Assembly: GCF_008271465.1 (NCBI RefSeq) | Contig: NZ_VMDU01000004.1 | Span: 1 to 64,000 of the forward strand | Length of the DNA stretch: 64,000 bases | From: Tabrizicola flagellatus | GTDB lineage: Bacteria; Pseudomonadota; Alphaproteobacteria; Rhodobacterales; Rhodobacteraceae | Direction: 5' to 3' | Shown here: piece by piece, positions 1 to 8,543 of the stretch | Layout: every line of letters starts with the position of its first letter | Numbering within the stretch: position 1 is the stretch's first letter | Notes under the pieces: model-generated | The model's database searches: none | Told to the model about the DNA's origin: nothing | Seen by the model: only the letters and a program-made list of their open reading frames with translations | Position numbers and translations under genes: made by a program

Positions 1-221
1 GACGCGCCGGGATCAGGCCCGAAGTTCCCTCTTGCGCAAGGGGCGGTTACACATGTTGCATATCCGCCACCTCGCGCTCCAATAGCGATCTCATGCCTGC
101 ACGCGAGGCTGCCGCTTGCGCGATCCGGCGCATTTCCCCTTTCCGATCCGAACCGAGGCTAATAACGTGGAGTCAACGCTGACGTGCCCCCTTTCATCCG
201 GGGGCCAAGGAGAGTCTTGTC

Positions 222-827
222 ATGTCCATCCTTCGTCGACTTGCCGTCGCCCTATTCATCGTGCCGTTCCTTTCGCTTGTGGCAACCGCCCAGGATTACC
301 GCATCCGTCCCGGCGACGTGCTGCAGATCGAAGTTCTTGAAGACAACACGCTGAACCGCAGCGCCATCGTGCTGCCGGACGGCCAGATCACCCTGCCGGT
401 CGCGGGCACGATCCGGGTTGCCGGCCGCAGCCTTGCCCAGGTTCAGGCCGACCTCGCCCAGCGCCTGGCCCCGGGCTTTGCCACCACTCCGACCGTCTAT
501 GTGTCGATGAGCGCCCTGGCCGAGCGGCCGGCCTCGACCCCCGCCGCCGCCCGCACCATCGCCATCTACGTCCTCGGTGCCGCCAACAGCCCCGGCAAGG
601 TCGAGGTCGCCCCCGGCGCCACCTTCCTTCAGGCCCTCGCACAGGCGGGCGGGCCCTCCCCCTTCGCCGCCAAGAAGCGCATCCAGCTGCGTCGCGTGGA
701 CAAGTCGGGGGTCGAGCGGGTCTACAAGCTGGACCTCGACGCCATCGAGAACGGCGCCTCGGGCGGCAGCACCCGCCTGATGAACGGCGACGTCATCGTG
801 ATCCCGCAGCGCAAGCTGTTCGAGTAA
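222..827 (+). CDS. Polysaccharide export protein, Wza/Poly_export family
   Basis: A 201-residue secreted protein that fits the periplasmic/outer-membrane polysaccharide export family. An N-terminal signal peptide of about 23 residues (hydrophobic VALFIVPFLSLVATA, then QDY) is followed by the typical Poly_export start YRIRPGDVLQIEVLED and a C-terminal SLBB-like segment around IYVLGAANSPGKVEV and MNGDVIVIP. No lipobox cysteine is visible, so it is not an obvious lipoprotein. It is preceded by the Shine-Dalgarno-like AAGGAGAG. It is short compared with E. coli Wza (about 380 residues), as is usual for alphaproteobacterial members. It opens the exopolysaccharide locus and sits 6 bp before an outer-membrane barrel gene, suggesting that the two form the exit route. 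Confidence 0.85.
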   Translation: MSILRRLAVALFIVPFLSLVATAQDYRIRPGDVLQIEVLEDNTLNRSAIVLPDGQITLPVAGTIRVAGRSLAQVQADLAQRLAPGFATTPTVYVSMSALAERPASTPAAARTIAIYVLGAANSPGKVEVAPGATFLQALAQAGGPSPFAAKKRIQLRRVDKSGVERVYKLDLDAIENGASGGSTRLMNGDVIVIPQRKLFE

Positions 828-833
828 GGCCGC

Positions 834-2171
834 ATGCGCCGCTCTGGCCACCTTGTTGGGGGTCTCTGTGCCCTTGGCGTTCCGTTCCTGCCTGGCGTGG
901 CCATGGCGCAGGAGGGCGGCGTCCTGCTGACCTTCGGGATCGAGAACCGGATCGAGATCAGCCGCAACGCCGGCCTCGCCATTCCGGCCGAGGGCACCGA
1001 AGTTGCGAATGTGACGCTCTTGTCCTTCGGCGTGGTCAGCGAAACCGCGCTGGACCGGCTGACCTTCGGGGTGACCGGCGGCCTGATCGCCCGGACGAAC
1101 GACGACGGCAGCGAGTTCGATTTCGGGCGTGGGGCCGTGAATTTTGCCTATCACCGAGAGGTGCCGGCGGCAGTGCTAGATCTGACGGCCGACTTCCGCT
1201 CGGATGACGCCGATGCCTTCGGCGACGATCTCGGCGACATCGGCGCCGAAGGGACACGCAGCGACCTGTCGCTGTCGGCGCGGAAGGAGACCGGGCGGAC
1301 CTCGGGCGTGGGCCTGGCCTTCGGGCTGGCCTATGACCGGACCGACTACCAGGACACCACCGACCCCGACCTTGTCGATACCGAGGAATGGCGTGGCGAC
1401 ATCGCCGCGATCCTGCGGTTTTCGGAGATCGCGACCGGACGGGTCGGCGTGCGCTATCGTCACCGCGAGGAGGACGATCTCGGCACAACCACGACCGATG
1501 AAGCCACAGCCTTCGCGGGACTGGACTACGCCATCAGCGAACGTGCCGACCTTTCGGTCGAACTGGGCTACACCCGGACCGAAACCGAAGACTCCGACAT
1601 CATCACCCGCGAACGCGGCCCCGAGGCCAGTGTCCGGTTGTCCTACGACATGCCGGTCGGCACCGCCTATGCGCAGCTAAGTCTGGCGACGGATGCCGAC
1701 GAAGGCCAGCGCGAGACGTTCGAGATCGGCCGCGCGCTGGAAACCGGGCGCGATACCCTGTCAGCCCGACTGGGGGTGACCCATGGCGACGAGACCGGGA
1801 CCGACCTGATCGGCGGACTGGCATGGACCCGCGCCCTGCCCGATGGCAGCTTCGGGATCACGCTGGAACGGCGCGTCAGCTATGATGCCGATGCCGACGA
1901 GCGGGTGGCGGATTCGATCTTCAGCCTGAGCTGGGCCAAGAATCTCAACGAAAGCACGACCCTGCTGTTCGACGCGACCTACGAGTTGAGCGACGCGCCC
2001 TCCGAACGGATCGAGCAGGTGGCGCTGGACGCGGGCTTCACCCATGCGCTGACCGCGGATTGGAACCTGTCGGGCGGGGTGGGCTACACCGTGCGCAACG
2101 ATGCCGACGGCCAGGCGGAATCGCCGCGGCTGTTCGTGGCGATCAGCCGGGATTTCCAGTTCCGTCCCTGA
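834..2171 (+). CDS. Outer-membrane beta-barrel protein of the EPS locus
   Basis: A 445-residue protein with a signal peptide (GLCALGVPFLPGVAMA, then QEGG). The rest is made almost entirely of alternating polar/hydrophobic strands rich in Gly, Asp, Thr and aromatic residues, ending in FVAISRDFQFRP, as expected for an outer-membrane beta-barrel. It lies immediately downstream of the Wza-like gene and is probably co-transcribed with it. Barrel proteins of this kind occur in many alphaproteobacterial exopolysaccharide loci, but I cannot name a family or substrate. A role in polymer export or surface anchoring is inferred from position only. Its last 29 bases overlap the 3' end of the convergent methyltransferase gene. 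Confidence 0.7.
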   Translation: MRRSGHLVGGLCALGVPFLPGVAMAQEGGVLLTFGIENRIEISRNAGLAIPAEGTEVANVTLLSFGVVSETALDRLTFGVTGGLIARTNDDGSEFDFGRGAVNFAYHREVPAAVLDLTADFRSDDADAFGDDLGDIGAEGTRSDLSLSARKETGRTSGVGLAFGLAYDRTDYQDTTDPDLVDTEEWRGDIAAILRFSEIATGRVGVRYRHREEDDLGTTTTDEATAFAGLDYAISERADLSVELGYTRTETEDSDIITRERGPEASVRLSYDMPVGTAYAQLSLATDADEGQRETFEIGRALETGRDTLSARLGVTHGDETGTDLIGGLAWTRALPDGSFGITLERRVSYDADADERVADSIFSLSWAKNLNESTTLLFDATYELSDAPSERIEQVALDAGFTHALTADWNLSGGVGYTVRNDADGQAESPRLFVAISRDFQFRP

Positions 2172-3147
2172 CCGACGCCCGGGCGAACAGCCCGACGCAA
2201 TCGTATTTCCGGTCCGGCGCGGCGAAGGCGGTTCGGGCAAGCAGCCCCAGATCACGGGCCAGTAACCGTGGCGGGGTCTGGCGCGCGCCGCCATGGTCCC
2301 GCAACAGCCGATACACCCGGTTTTCCCAGGCCCGCCAGCGCGCATCGAAGTGCCGGGTATGACCATGATGCACCTCGGCCACGATCTCGAAGCCGTTCCG
2401 TTCCATCAGCCGCCGCAGCGACCGCCCGGTGAAGAAGTGCACATGACGCGGCACGTCAAGCATCTCCGAGATCTCGGCATAGGTCTGGAAATGAAGGGCA
2501 GCGCAGTTCGGCACCTCGCAATAGAACCCGCCCCCGGGGGCAAGCAGAGCCCGCACGTTGCGCAAGGCCAGGCCCGGGTCGGCACAATGTTCCAGCACAT
2601 GTGTCATCAGCACCAGGTCGAACCTCTGCGCCGCCGTCCCGGGCGGGATCGCCTCCGCGGTTCCCGCGGCGACCGCCACGCCGCGCGCGGCGGCAACCTT
2701 CCGCGCCTCTGCGTCGGGCTCGACCCCGTGCAGGCTGCGCCCGGACCCGGCAAGGGTGGCGAGAAGATCCCCGCCGCCGCAGCCGATGTCCAGGATCCTC
2801 TTCGCCTGCGGCTGCAGGGTCAGTAGCCAGTCGGCATCCATCATCCGGCCATGGTCTGTCAGCCAGGCGAGCTTGAACAGCACGCGTTCGGCAAGGCTGG
2901 CGCGGACATCGGGGAAATGCGACCGACCATGCGTGTAGTAGGCCGCCATCTCGTAGCTCGCGCGCACTTCTTCGGCTGTCGGCCGGCGCCGCATCAGTCC
3001 GACATCGCAGGCGGGGCACCACACGAGCCTCCCCGACCCGATCGGCTGTCGGGTCTTCACATCGACCGGGATCTCCAGCCAGGGCGACAGATCACCGGCC
3101 TGCGTTCCGCAGATCGGGCAATGCAGGTCTTGCAGCGGCGCGTCCAT
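2143..3147 (-). CDS. SAM-dependent methyltransferase with N-terminal Cys4 knuckle
   Basis: A 334-residue class I methyltransferase. The N terminus carries two CxxC pairs (CPICG near residue 10 and WCPACDVG near residue 45), which look like a small zinc ribbon. This is followed by the SAM-binding motif ILDIGCGGGDLLATL and by the acidic GVEPD. The later motif FDLVLMTHVLEHCADP matches the Methyltransf_23 type, common in surface-polysaccharide loci, where members methylate sugars or lipid-linked intermediates. The acceptor is unknown. It is transcribed convergently with the outer-membrane barrel gene. Confidence 0.75.
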   Translation of the reverse strand: MDAPLQDLHCPICGTQAGDLSPWLEIPVDVKTRQPIGSGRLVWCPACDVGLMRRRPTAEEVRASYEMAAYYTHGRSHFPDVRASLAERVLFKLAWLTDHGRMMDADWLLTLQPQAKRILDIGCGGGDLLATLAGSGRSLHGVEPDAEARKVAAARGVAVAAGTAEAIPPGTAAQRFDLVLMTHVLEHCADPGLALRNVRALLAPGGGFYCEVPNCAALHFQTYAEISEMLDVPRHVHFFTGRSLRRLMERNGFEIVAEVHHGHTRHFDARWRAWENRVYRLLRDHGGARQTPPRLLARDLGLLARTAFAAPDRKYDCVGLFARASVRDGTGNPG

Positions 3148-3209
3148 GGCCTTCGCCCAGTTGGCTGGGATTGCAGAGACTATGGGGGCAATCCTGGCAC
3201 GGGACCAAG

Positions 3210-4187
3210 CTAATTGCCATCAACACTCCGTTTCCTGCCCAGGCTGCGCAGGGCATGTCCCACGAGGTCACGCAGGAAATGCGGCGGGCCGGGCGGGATC
3301 TTCGGCTGCACCAGACGCCGCGCCCGCAGGATCAGGGCACCAGCCAGATGCGCAAGCGTCGCCATGATCGCCCGGGCGGTGCCGCCGGCCTTGCGGAAAT
3401 AGTGCCAGCGGCTGTCGAACCAGTAGTCGGGCACCCGCTTCCAGCCCTTCATGCCCGTCGAGACCGAGCCGATATGTTCTACCCGGCTTTCCCTGACGAA
3501 ATGCGTGGGCCAGCCGGCCTCGGCCGCCCGGCGGCAGAGGTCGGTTTCCTCGAAATAGAGGAAGAAGGCCTCGTCGAACATGCCCACGTCGCGGATCACC
3601 GCCTCGCGCAGCATCATGCTGGCGCCGGCCAGCCAATCGACCGGCCCGCTCGTCTCGGGAACACCGATCGCCACCGAGCGGTGCCGCAACAGCCGCGAGA
3701 TCGGCCCGGTCCGCGCCGCGCCCTCGAACTCCGAGGCGACCGAGGGGAAGCGGAAACAGGTCACATGCGGCTCGCCGTCCGGGCCATGGATGTAGCTGCC
3801 CGCGATGCCGACCTGCGGATGGGTTTCCAGATAGTCGAGGAGACGCCGGATCGCATCCGGGGCGGGGAAGGCGTCCGAGTTGAGGATATAGACGTAGTCG
3901 GGCCGCACCCCGCCCGGCAGTCCCAGCCGGATGCCCACGTTGTTCCCGGCCCCGAAGCCGCCGTTGCGGCCCGACTGCACCACGCGGAAGCGGGGGCGGT
4001 CCTTCAGCGCGGCGCTCATCTTCTCGAACGAGCCGTCGCCGGAATCGTTGTCCACCACGACGATGCCGCCGGCGATCCCCTGCATGGCAACTTCGGCACT
4101 GTCGGCCGCGCGCAGGGTCATGTCCGCCGTGCGCCAGTTCAAGAGCACGGTCAGGACGGTCGGGCCTTTCAGGTCGGCGTCGCTCAT
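3210..4187 (-). CDS. Family 2 glycosyltransferase (GT-A fold)
   Basis: A 325-residue glycosyltransferase. The N-terminal half shows VLTVLLNWRTADMT, the nucleotide-binding VVVDNDSGDGS and the metal-binding region YILNSDAFPAP. Further on, DWLAGASMMLREAVIRDVGMFDEAFFLYFEETDLC is the typical GT2 acceptor region (rhamnosyltransferase-like, WbbL type). The start was chosen because its ATG overlaps the stop of the upstream WecG/TagA-type gene as ATGA, which implies translational coupling. Donor and acceptor sugars cannot be read from sequence; a role in building the repeat unit of the local exopolysaccharide is inferred from context. Confidence 0.85.
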   Translation of the reverse strand: MSDADLKGPTVLTVLLNWRTADMTLRAADSAEVAMQGIAGGIVVVDNDSGDGSFEKMSAALKDRPRFRVVQSGRNGGFGAGNNVGIRLGLPGGVRPDYVYILNSDAFPAPDAIRRLLDYLETHPQVGIAGSYIHGPDGEPHVTCFRFPSVASEFEGAARTGPISRLLRHRSVAIGVPETSGPVDWLAGASMMLREAVIRDVGMFDEAFFLYFEETDLCRRAAEAGWPTHFVRESRVEHIGSVSTGMKGWKRVPDYWFDSRWHYFRKAGGTARAIMATLAHLAGALILRARRLVQPKIPPGPPHFLRDLVGHALRSLGRKRSVDGN

Positions 4188-4975
4188 TGCCCCTGCCCCT
4201 CCTTGCGCGCCTTCAGCGCCGTGACGGTCAGCGAGGGCAGCACCAGTGCGCAGTCCAGATAGCGCCGCGCCAACCGGCGCGGGTTCGACAGCATCCGCCA
4301 CAGCCACTCCATCGCGATCTTCCGCACCCAGACCGGCGCCCGGGTCTGGTGGCCGGCGATGAAATCCAGTCCCGCGCCGATCGACAGGAACCCCAGCCCC
4401 GGCTGCCGCGCAAGGCCCCGCGCCGCCAGCACCTCCTGCTTCGGCGCGCCCAGCGCCAGCAGGCAAATGCGGGCACCGGAGGCCGCCACCTGGTCGATGA
4501 GCGCATCCGCCGCGGAACTTTCGGGATCGAACCCGTAGGGCGGCGCGAGGCAGGCCGCGACCTTCAGCCCCGGATGGTCGGCCCGCAACCGCTCGGCCGC
4601 CGCCCGCAACACCGGCTCGGTCGAGCCGAGGAAGGCGAGCGGCACGCCCAGACGCGTCGCCATCGCCGCGACCGGCGCGATCAGCTCGGACCCCGGCACC
4701 AGCGCCACGTCGCGCCGTCCCGACAGCCCCGCCATCCAGACGATGGGATTGCCGTCCGCGACCACATGGCTGTGCGCCTGATAGGCTGCGCGGAAGGTCG
4801 GGTTCCGCCGCAGCTTGACCACATGGTCGAGGTTGAGCGTCGCCACCGCAAAGCCATGTCCCCGGCCGAGGCAGGCCTCCATGTCGGCCAGAAGCGCCGC
4901 CTCGGTCGGGAAGTTGACCAGCGACAGGGCATCCAGCCCCGACGCCCCTGATTCCGCCTGTCCCTCGCGCACCAT
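4184..4975 (-). CDS. WecG/TagA/CpsF-family glycosyltransferase
   Basis: A 263-residue protein of the GT26 family, whose members transfer a sugar to a lipid-linked acceptor early in cell-surface polymer synthesis. Diagnostic segments are ATLNLDHVVKL, VADGNPIVWMAGL and LLALGAPKQEVLAA near the C-terminal third. The frame is open further upstream, but the ATG chosen is preceded by GGGAG five bases away, and the extra N-terminal residues do not look like the family. It is coupled by ATGA to the downstream GT2 gene. Upstream it is divergent from another GT2 gene across about 117 bp, which must hold both promoters. Confidence 0.85.
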   Translation of the reverse strand: MVREGQAESGASGLDALSLVNFPTEAALLADMEACLGRGHGFAVATLNLDHVVKLRRNPTFRAAYQAHSHVVADGNPIVWMAGLSGRRDVALVPGSELIAPVAAMATRLGVPLAFLGSTEPVLRAAAERLRADHPGLKVAACLAPPYGFDPESSAADALIDQVAASGARICLLALGAPKQEVLAARGLARQPGLGFLSIGAGLDFIAGHQTRAPVWVRKIAMEWLWRMLSNPRRLARRYLDCALVLPSLTVTALKARKEGQGQ

Positions 4976-5092
4976 CGACACTCCCGCCATCCTCTTGCCA
5001 CACAGCTCTGGCACCTGTCCCGACGGGCAGGCGATTGTCCATTCGCCGTCAAGCAGATAGTCTGAATCATATCGGGATTTACAGGGTTTTTC

Positions 5093-6070
5093 GTGGCATT
5101 CGCGCAAGGATCATTCGGACAGGGGAACGATCCCGCGCCCACGGCCGGATTGTTGCCGGTCTCCTTCAGCATCGTCGTGCCGACCTTCCGGCGCGAAGCC
5201 TATCTGCCCCCGCTCTTCGCCGCCGTCGCCCACCAGCGCGCATCGATTCCCGAAACCGTCGAACTGCTTCTCGTCGACAATTCGCCCGAGGCCTCGGCCC
5301 GCGCCGTGGCGGGCGATGCCCCCGATTTCGTTCGCTACGTCCACGAACCCAGGACCGGCGTCGCCCGTGCCCGCAACCGGGGCGTGACCGAGGCGCGGGG
5401 CAGTCATGTCATCTTCCTCGACGACGACGAAACCCCCGCCCCCGGCTGGCTGGCCGCCTTCGCCACCGTCGCCCGCAAGGGCGCCCGGGCGGCCTTCGGC
5501 GCGATCGAGCCCCGGTTCGAGACCGACCCGCCCGCCCCCCTGCGCGCGCCCCTCGACCGCATCTTCAGCCGCCGCCTGCCCGCCCCGCCGGGGGCCGAGG
5601 TCCAGCACCTGCGCGCCTGGCTCGGCTCGGGCAATTCCATGTTCGCCCGCGCGACCCTGACCCTGGCCGATCCCCCCTTCGACCCTGCCTTCGACCGGGG
5701 CGGAGAGGATGTCTGGCTCTTCCGCCAGCTGGCCGAGGATCACCGCGTGCCGATGCTGTGGTGCCCCGAGGCGCGGGTGGAGGAGATCGTGCCCGCATCC
5801 CGCGCGACGCTGGCCTTCCTGCGGGCGCGGCGGTTCAGCGACGGACAGTTGCGCTGCCTCGTCGAAAGCGGCCATGGCGGCCTGCGCGGCGTGGCGCGCG
5901 TCGCCTTCTGGATGGCCGCCGGCGCGGCGCAGCTTCTGGGCCATGGCCTCCTCGCGCTGCTGACTCGACCATTTTCCCCGGCCCGCTCCATCCGTCACCA
6001 GCTTGCCGCCTGGGGCGGCGCGGGCAAGCTGATGTGGCGCCGCCGCAGGCTGAACCGGCAGGACGACTGA
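5093..6070 (+). CDS. Family 2 glycosyltransferase
   Basis: A 325-residue GT2 enzyme. It has FSIVVPTFRREAYLPPLF at the N terminus, LLLVDNSPEAS, the donor/metal motif VIFLDDDETPAPGWL near residue 105 and WLGSGNSMFAR plus GGEDVWLFRQL in the acceptor region. The carboxyl end is hydrophobic, suggesting membrane association. The start used is GTG with a weak AGGG ahead of it; TTG codons about 20 residues later, just before PVSFSIVVPTF, are alternatives. It is followed with no gap by the next glycosyltransferase gene, so the two are one transcription unit. Confidence 0.8.
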   Translation: MAFAQGSFGQGNDPAPTAGLLPVSFSIVVPTFRREAYLPPLFAAVAHQRASIPETVELLLVDNSPEASARAVAGDAPDFVRYVHEPRTGVARARNRGVTEARGSHVIFLDDDETPAPGWLAAFATVARKGARAAFGAIEPRFETDPPAPLRAPLDRIFSRRLPAPPGAEVQHLRAWLGSGNSMFARATLTLADPPFDPAFDRGGEDVWLFRQLAEDHRVPMLWCPEARVEEIVPASRATLAFLRARRFSDGQLRCLVESGHGGLRGVARVAFWMAAGAAQLLGHGLLALLTRPFSPARSIRHQLAAWGGAGKLMWRRRRLNRQDD

Positions 6071-7315
6071 ATGACCGACACATCCGACACCCGACCAGTG
6101 GCCTACCTGACCGGCGATTACCCCAAGGTCTCGCATACCTTCATCCTGCGCGAGGTGCAGGCGGTCCGCGCCGCCGGGATGCCGGTCGTCACCTGCTCGA
6201 TCCGCCGCCCGCCTGCCGCCGAGTTCAAGGGCCGCGAGGAGCAGGAGGCTCGCGCCGAGACATTCTACGTCATCGCCGCCGCGAAGAACCCGCTGCGGCT
6301 GTTGCGCGCCCATGCCGCGGCCTTCTTCCGCTCTCCCGGCACCTGGGTCTCGACGCTGGCGCTGGCGATCCGCATGCGCGCGCCGGGGCTGAAAGCCTTC
6401 CTCTGGCAGATCTTCTATTTCCTCGAAGCCGGCGTCCTGGCCGAGCACCTGCGCGCGCAGAACGCCCGCCACCTGCACAACCATTTCGGCAATTCCAGCT
6501 GTTCGGTCGCCGTGCTGGCCGCGAAACTGGCGGGCATCCCCTTCAGCTTCACCGAACACGGGCCGGCGATCTTCTTCGAGGTGGACCGCTGGGCGCTTCC
6601 GGAAAAGATCGCGCGGGCAGAGTTCGTGGTGGCGATCACCCATTTCTGCCGCTCGCAGCTGATGCTGTTCTCGGACCCTTCGCACTGGGGCAAGATCGCC
6701 ATCGTCCATTGCGGCGTCGATCCCGCGATGTATCGCCGCGCGGTGCCCGGCTTCGGCAAGCGGGTGGCCTTCGTCGGCCGGCTGGACCCGGTGAAGGGCG
6801 CGCTTCTGCTGATCGAGGCGATGGCCAGGGTGCTGAAGGCCCACCCCGACGCCACGCTGACGCTCGCCGGCGACGGCCCCGCCCGCGCCCCGGCCGAGGC
6901 GCGGGCCGCCGAACTCGGCATCACCGGCTCGGTGCGCTTTGCCGGTTTCATGACCCAGCCACAGGTGGCCGAGCTGCTGTCCACCTCGGACATGCTGGTC
7001 CTGCCCTCCTTCGCCGAGGGGCTGCCGGTCGTCTACATGGAGGCGCTGGCCAGCCGAATTCCGGTCGTCGCAAGCCGCGTCGCGGGGGTGCCGGAACTGG
7101 TTCAGGACGGCGTGACCGGCTTCACCGTGCCGCCGGGGGATGTGGACACGCTCGCCGAGCGGATGATGCAGCTGATGGCCGACCCCGAACTGGCCGCGCG
7201 GATGGGCCAGGCCGGACGGCAGGCGGTGGAACGCGAGCATGACATCGCCCGGGAGGGCGCCTGGCTGGCAGACCTTTTCCGAAACGGCGGCCCCGGTGGC
7301 CGCCTCAGGCCATGA
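6071..7315 (+). CDS. GT4-family glycosyltransferase (colanic-acid WcaL-like)
   Basis: A 414-residue glycosyltransferase of the GT-B fold. The N-terminal domain begins VAYLTGDYPKVSHTFILREVQAV, a pattern seen in WcaL/AmsK-like exopolysaccharide transferases. The C-terminal GT4 signature is present as VAFVGRLDPVKGALLLIEA and the donor-binding SFAEGLPVVYMEALASRIPVV, containing the E-x7-E motif. The ATG follows directly after the stop of the preceding GT2 gene. The product probably adds one sugar to the lipid-linked repeat unit on the cytoplasmic face of the membrane; its specificity is unknown. Confidence 0.85.
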   Translation: MTDTSDTRPVAYLTGDYPKVSHTFILREVQAVRAAGMPVVTCSIRRPPAAEFKGREEQEARAETFYVIAAAKNPLRLLRAHAAAFFRSPGTWVSTLALAIRMRAPGLKAFLWQIFYFLEAGVLAEHLRAQNARHLHNHFGNSSCSVAVLAAKLAGIPFSFTEHGPAIFFEVDRWALPEKIARAEFVVAITHFCRSQLMLFSDPSHWGKIAIVHCGVDPAMYRRAVPGFGKRVAFVGRLDPVKGALLLIEAMARVLKAHPDATLTLAGDGPARAPAEARAAELGITGSVRFAGFMTQPQVAELLSTSDMLVLPSFAEGLPVVYMEALASRIPVVASRVAGVPELVQDGVTGFTVPPGDVDTLAERMMQLMADPELAARMGQAGRQAVEREHDIAREGAWLADLFRNGGPGGRLRP

Positions 7316-7320
7316 CGAAA

Positions 7321-7387
7321 GCTCCTCGTCGGCCTCCGGCCGCTCGTCGCAGCGCCCGCGACGAGAAGCCGAAGGCGCACGAGGAGC
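7321..7387. repeat. Palindromic intergenic repeat, copy A
   Basis: This sits between two convergent glycosyltransferase genes. A perfect 9-bp outer inverted repeat (GCTCCTCGT at 7321, ACGAGGAGC ending 7387) encloses a perfect 8-bp hairpin (CTCGTCGC, loop AGCGCCC, GCGACGAG) and the segment GAGAAGCCGAAGGCGCAC. The same 18-base segment recurs in reverse at 37889-37906, and a two-mismatch version lies near 29732. It may act as a bidirectional transcription end, but no T-run follows. Confidence 0.6.
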
Positions 7388-7392
7388 AGCCC

Positions 7393-8364
7393 TCACTTGT
7401 ATTCGATCAGCCGCGACCGGCGCTGCCGAAGGCGGTTCAGCCAGTATTCCAGCACGCCCTGCGCCTCGGGAAACTTGGCAAGCGTCATGAAGAAGGCCCG
7501 CTCCCAGCCATGCCTCCGCGCCAGCCGCAGCACCTGCAGCGGATAGAGCGCCAGAAGAAGCAGCGCCCAGGGCGTCACCAGCGCCCCGGCCAGCGCCAGG
7601 ACCGGCAGCACGGCGCCCCAGAGGACAGCCCGGCGCGTCTCGGCCACCCAGTGCCGCTCCGGCGGCGCGCCGTGCAGCGCCGCGCCTTCGGCAAAGGCAT
7701 GGCCGCCGCGCCGCGTGCGCTTCCACCACTGGCCGAACCGGGTCATCGCCGCATCGTGCAGCGTCATCTCCTCGCCGATCCGCCAGACCTGCCAGCCCGC
7801 CGCGCGCAGCCGCACGCACAGCTCCGGCTCCTCGCCCGCGATCAGGCCGGGATCATAGCCCCCGACCTCCCGCACCGCCGCCGTCCGCATAAGTGCATCG
7901 CCCCCGCAGGCCCTTGCCTGGCCCAGGGGCGTGTCCCATTCCGCGTCGCACAGCCGGTTCCAGACCGAGGCCTCGGGCCGGATCTCGCGCCGTCGGCCGC
8001 AGACCACCGCTGCCTCGGGATGCACCGCGAGGAAGGCGCGCGCAGAGGGCAGCCAGCCCGGTTGCAGCACGCAGTCGCCATCGACGAACTGCACGAACTC
8101 GGAAGCGCCAAGATCCATCAGCCGCGCGAAGCCCGCGTTGCGCGCCCTTGCGGCGGTGAAGGGCACCGACATGTCCAGCGCCACGACCTCGGCCCCTGCC
8201 GCACGCGCCGCCGCCACGCTGCCGTCGGTGGATCCGGAATCGACATAGACCAGCGGACGCACCCAGTCCGGGAACGAGGCCAGACAGGCCACCAGCCGCG
8301 CCCCTTCGTTGCGCCCGATGATCACGGCCCCGAGGCCGGTTGCGGCAGGCGGAAGGTCGGTCAC
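7393..8364 (-). CDS. Family 2 glycosyltransferase, membrane-associated
   Basis: About 323 residues from the GTG start used. The GT2 domain reads GAVIIGRNEGARLVACL, LVYVDSGSTDGSVAAA and VQFVDGDCVLQPGWL (donor/metal region). It continues with ACGGDALMRTAAVREVGGYDP and GEEPELCVRLRAAGW, the acceptor region. A hydrophobic segment (VLPVLALAGALVTPWALLLLALYPL) near the C terminus predicts one or two membrane helices. The start is uncertain: the frame stays open to a TTG at 8427, but the family normally begins just before the first beta strand, which favours the later codon. It converges on the preceding GT4 gene across repeat copy A. Confidence 0.75.
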   Translation of the reverse strand: MTDLPPAATGLGAVIIGRNEGARLVACLASFPDWVRPLVYVDSGSTDGSVAAARAAGAEVVALDMSVPFTAARARNAGFARLMDLGASEFVQFVDGDCVLQPGWLPSARAFLAVHPEAAVVCGRRREIRPEASVWNRLCDAEWDTPLGQARACGGDALMRTAAVREVGGYDPGLIAGEEPELCVRLRAAGWQVWRIGEEMTLHDAAMTRFGQWWKRTRRGGHAFAEGAALHGAPPERHWVAETRRAVLWGAVLPVLALAGALVTPWALLLLALYPLQVLRLARRHGWERAFFMTLAKFPEAQGVLEYWLNRLRQRRSRLIEYK

Positions 8365-8543
8365 GCGGAACGCTCGAAGCCACGGTCGGTCATGTCGCCA
8401 GAAACCACAAAACCGACAACCTTCCAAGGGTCGCCGGAAACCCGGAAATCGCCCGCCGTGGCCACCCGGAGGTCAGGCGGCCATTTTCCTTGCCCACCAG
8501 ACCGGATAGAAGACGAACAGTCAGCGCGCGCGGACGGGTCTTG

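Noticed and set aside
7316-7392. Repeat copy A as an ordinary rho-independent terminator
   Set aside because: The stems are strong but no T-run follows on either strand, and the shared core with two distant copies points to a dispersed repeat.
5111-7819. A 902-codon open frame on the minus strand across two glycosyltransferase genes
   Set aside because: It is antisense to two genes with clear GT2 and GT4 motifs; its translation is Arg/Gly/Ala-rich without domains. Long antisense frames are expected at this GC content.
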